Assembly: GCA_963752045.1 (NCBI GenBank)
Contig: CAVVWN010000008.1
Span: forward strand, 1,302,001-1,366,000
DNA: 64,000 bases
Origin: DATKDF01 sp963752045
Lineage (GTDB): Bacteria > Acidobacteriota > Vicinamibacteria > Vicinamibacterales > SCN-69-37
Direction: 5' to 3'
The position numbers and the translations under genes are program-made. Shown one piece after another: positions 59,965-64,000 of this stretch. Within the stretch, counting starts at the first letter, position 1, and each line of letters starts with the position of its first letter. The notes under the pieces are model-generated. The model had not been told where the DNA came from. It was given only the letters and a program-made list of their open reading frames with translations, and did not search any database.

Positions 59965-60150
59965 ATGCGTATCGCAACGCTGCTGCTGCAGGCGCTCGTG
60001 GCGTTCGTGCTGACGGCGAGTTTCATGCCGATTGTGCTCGTGACGGTTCCGGCCGCGCGGAACCCGACCGCCGGGCCGGTGCTCGGCGGCGGCATGCTGG
60101 TCGTGCTCTTCGCGATCATCTGGCTTGTCTGGCCCCGAAAACGCCGATGA
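59965..60150 (+). CDS. Small hypothetical membrane protein
   Basis: A 61-residue protein with two membrane helices (IATLLLQALVAFVLTASFMPIVLV and MLVVLFAIIWLVWP) separated by a short NPTAGPVLGGG loop and a basic C-terminal WPRKRR. AGGGGTAGGGA precedes ATG 59965. It follows the exported protein by 27 bp on the same strand. No function can be assigned; it could be an accessory of the ComEA/pseudopilin cluster. Confidence 0.6.
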   Translation: MRIATLLLQALVAFVLTASFMPIVLVTVPAARNPTAGPVLGGGMLVVLFAIIWLVWPRKRR

Positions 60151-60151
60151 C

Positions 60152-60197
60152 GCGCGGCGGGCGGGCGGGCCGGTGACGACCGGCTCGCCCGCCGCGC
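60152..60197 (+). terminator. Strong GC hairpin
   Basis: A perfect 12-bp stem, GCGCGGCGGGCG (60152-60163) with CGCCCGCCGCGC (60186-60197), topped by an inner GCCGG/CCGGC stem. It begins directly after the small membrane protein stop and stands before gcvT. A short CTTGACC follows rather than a T-run, so termination would need to be Rho-like or structural. Confidence 0.5.
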
Positions 60198-60280
60198 CTT
60201 GACCGGCCGCCGAGGGCGATAGTACGTTGTTATGGCCAGCCGGCAGACCGTGTCCCGCCGGGTGGCCTTCCACCCCTCCC

Positions 60281-61411
60281 ATGTCGTCGAACAGCGCGCA
60301 CACGCCCCTGAAGAAGACTCCGCTTCACGCGAGGCATCTGGCGTCTGGTGCGAGAATGGTCGGGTTTGCCGGCTGGGAGATGCCTGTCGAGTACACGAGC
60401 ATCACCGAGGAGCACCTGGCCGTGCGGACGCGCGGGGGCCTCTTCGACGTGAGCCACATGGGGCAGCTCGAGATCGCCGGCCCCGATGCGCTCGCGACGA
60501 TTCAGTGGATCACGAGCAACGACGCCTCGCGATTGGCGGTCGGCCAGGCGCAGTATTCCGCACTCACCACGCCTGCCGGCACCTTCGTCGACGACATCCT
60601 GGTGTACCGGCTCGCCCTCGACCACTACATGCTGGTCGTCAACGGGGCGAACATCATGAAGGACTTCGAGTGGATCTCCGGGCAGGCGGCCGCTCGCGGT
60701 GGCGACGCGGACATTGTCAATGCCAGCTCTCGGTACGCGTTGCTCGCCCTGCAGGGGCCCGTCGCCCTCGACGTGTTGCAGTCGCTCACGGATGTGAACC
60801 TCTCCGAGATCAAGTACTACCGATTCGAGGCTGGCGAGGTTGCCGGCATCCGGGCCACGATCTCGCGGACCGGGTACACCGGCGAGGACGGGTTCGAGAT
60901 CTACCTGCAGCCCGCGGCCGCCGAGCGTGCGTGGGTGGCCGTCATCGAGGCAGGCCGCGACGCTGGTGTGGTGCCCTGTGGTCTCGGCGCGCGCGATACC
61001 CTCCGTCTCGAGGCCGGGATGCGCCTCTGCGGCAGTGACATGGACGAGCACACGACGGTGCTCGAGGCCGGCCTCGGCTGGATCGTCGGGTGGAAGAAGG
61101 CTGATTTCATCGGTGCCGACGTGCTCCGCAGGCAGAAGGCCGAGGGACTGCGCGAGACGCTCGTGGCCTTCGAGATGGGCGAGCCCCGATCGATTGCGAG
61201 GCACGGCTACCCGGTGCTCCGCGGCGATGACCGCGTCGGAGTCGTGACCAGTGGGACCTTCACGCCCTTCCTGAAGAAGGCGATCGGGTTTGCGCGCGTT
61301 CCGGTCGATCTCAGCGGCATCGGGACCACCTTCGACGTGGAGATTCGGGGACGGCGCGCCCCGGCGACGGTCGTCGCAGAACCGTTCTACAAGCGCCCGA
61401 AAACCAGCTGA
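60281..61411 (+). CDS. gcvT: Glycine cleavage system T protein (aminomethyltransferase)
   Basis: Releases ammonia from the aminomethyl-lipoyl group of GcvH and makes 5,10-methylene-tetrahydrofolate. It has 376 residues, typical length. HARHLASGARMVGFAGWEMPVEY, DVSHMGQLEI, the substrate-binding SRTGYTGEDGFEIY and GLGARDTLRLEAGMRLCGSDMDEHTT motifs are conserved. The start is ATG 60281; longer in-frame alternatives at the 5' side lack homology. It is followed 14 bp later by gcvH and then gcvP. I see no glycine riboswitch upstream. Confidence 0.97.
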   Translation: MSSNSAHTPLKKTPLHARHLASGARMVGFAGWEMPVEYTSITEEHLAVRTRGGLFDVSHMGQLEIAGPDALATIQWITSNDASRLAVGQAQYSALTTPAGTFVDDILVYRLALDHYMLVVNGANIMKDFEWISGQAAARGGDADIVNASSRYALLALQGPVALDVLQSLTDVNLSEIKYYRFEAGEVAGIRATISRTGYTGEDGFEIYLQPAAAERAWVAVIEAGRDAGVVPCGLGARDTLRLEAGMRLCGSDMDEHTTVLEAGLGWIVGWKKADFIGADVLRRQKAEGLRETLVAFEMGEPRSIARHGYPVLRGDDRVGVVTSGTFTPFLKKAIGFARVPVDLSGIGTTFDVEIRGRRAPATVVAEPFYKRPKTS

Positions 61412-61425
61412 CGTGTGGAGCAGGC

Positions 61426-61797
61426 ATGTATCCGGATGATCTGAAGTACACCAAAGACCACGAATGGGTGCGGTTCGCCGACGGTGAGGCGCTCGTCGGC
61501 ATCACCGATTTTGCGCAACGGCAGCTCGGCGACGTCGTGTTCGTGGAGCTTCCCGACGTCGGCCGTTCGGTCAGGCAGGGGGACGTGTTCGGGACGATCG
61601 AATCGGTCAAGGCGGTCTCGGAGCTGTTTGCGCCGATGTCGGGCGAGGTCGTCGCCGTCAACGCGGATCTGTCGACCCACCCCGAGGCAGTCAACCAGAC
61701 ACCGCACGAGGCCTGGATGATCCGGCTGCGGCCGTCGGCCGAGGCCGAGGCGGGAGCGCTGCTCGACGCGGCCCGGTATGCGGAGCTCGTCAAATAG
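61426..61797 (+). CDS. gcvH: Glycine cleavage system H protein
   Basis: Lipoyl carrier of the glycine cleavage system. It has 123 residues. KYTKDHEWVRF, GITDFAQRQLGDVVFVELPDVG and the lipoylation site ESVKAVSELFAPMSGEV (Lys62) are canonical. It shuttles the methylamine intermediate between the P, T and L proteins. ATG 61426 with no strong ribosome binding site; spacing of 14 bp to gcvT suggests one transcript. Confidence 0.97.
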   Translation: MYPDDLKYTKDHEWVRFADGEALVGITDFAQRQLGDVVFVELPDVGRSVRQGDVFGTIESVKAVSELFAPMSGEVVAVNADLSTHPEAVNQTPHEAWMIRLRPSAEAEAGALLDAARYAELVK

Positions 61798-61827
61798 GAT
61801 CAGACCGCCAGCGAAGGACCGGCACCC

Positions 61828-64000
<2,173 letters not shown>

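Noticed and set aside
60198..60280. Glycine riboswitch before gcvT
   Set aside because: No GGAGAG/ACCGAAGG/CTCTCAGG-type core was seen in the short leader.

Overview
The window is a continuous, GC-rich bacterial chromosome segment. Gene content and small details (a cytochrome c maturation operon with a CcmF-CcmH fusion and a Cys-type CcmE, GAFTGA-less AAA+ regulators, sigma54-like promoters, GCTGAAGC-type palindromes, class A RNase P RNA, diderm lipoproteins and beta-barrels) suggest an environmental Acidobacteriota, most likely Vicinamibacteria. That placement is inference from protein resemblance, not a phylogeny.

Layout. 1-1400: hairpin-rich left edge and four small hypothetical ORFs beside a tRNA-Phe gene. 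1862-4619: malic enzyme converging on recA. 4775-6424: a frameshifted 5'-3' exonuclease domain gene, then a 114-bp tandem repeat array. 6433-9389: membrane hydrolase, 3-hydroxyacyl-CoA dehydrogenase, thiolase, DciA-like protein. 9470-17053: maf and the ccm operon (ccmE, ccmF-H, two accessory proteins, ccmA, ccmB, ccmC, ccmD, a small membrane protein). 17091-19713: phosphoesterase, aroK, aroA. 19736-25231: anti-sigma-type kinase, inositol-phosphatase family enzyme, beta-barrel, VTT-domain protein, GT2 glycosyltransferase, two lipoproteins.

25338-37705 is a glycan or glycolipid locus: three GT4 glycosyltransferases, three polytopic GT-C-like proteins, a flippase-like protein, a methyltransferase, an epimerase/reductase and a hexapeptide acyltransferase, many joined by 4-bp start/stop overlaps. 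37748-49118 holds ttcA, dtd, a barrel protein, a frameshifted glpD, a methyltransferase, a dapF homologue with both catalytic cysteines changed to serine, radC, larC, metG, tatD and a polyprenyl synthase. 49147-54554 is ligA, an HtrA-type protease, an NtrC-type regulator and rnpB. 54602-60150 contains an amidohydrolase, an epimerase and a compact ComEA/pseudopilin/AAA+ regulator cluster behind a sigma54-like promoter. 60281-64000 is gcvT-gcvH-gcvP; gcvP runs off the window.

Three genes (exonuclease, glpD, the secreted protein at 59172) each carry one reading-frame break, and each spans 3n+1 bases. One-base insertions, either sequencing/assembly errors or real lesions, would explain all three. 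The strongest leads are the Ser/Ser DapF, the CcmF-CcmH fusion, the in-frame palindromic insertion in the GT-C protein, the tandem array, and the competence-like cluster.
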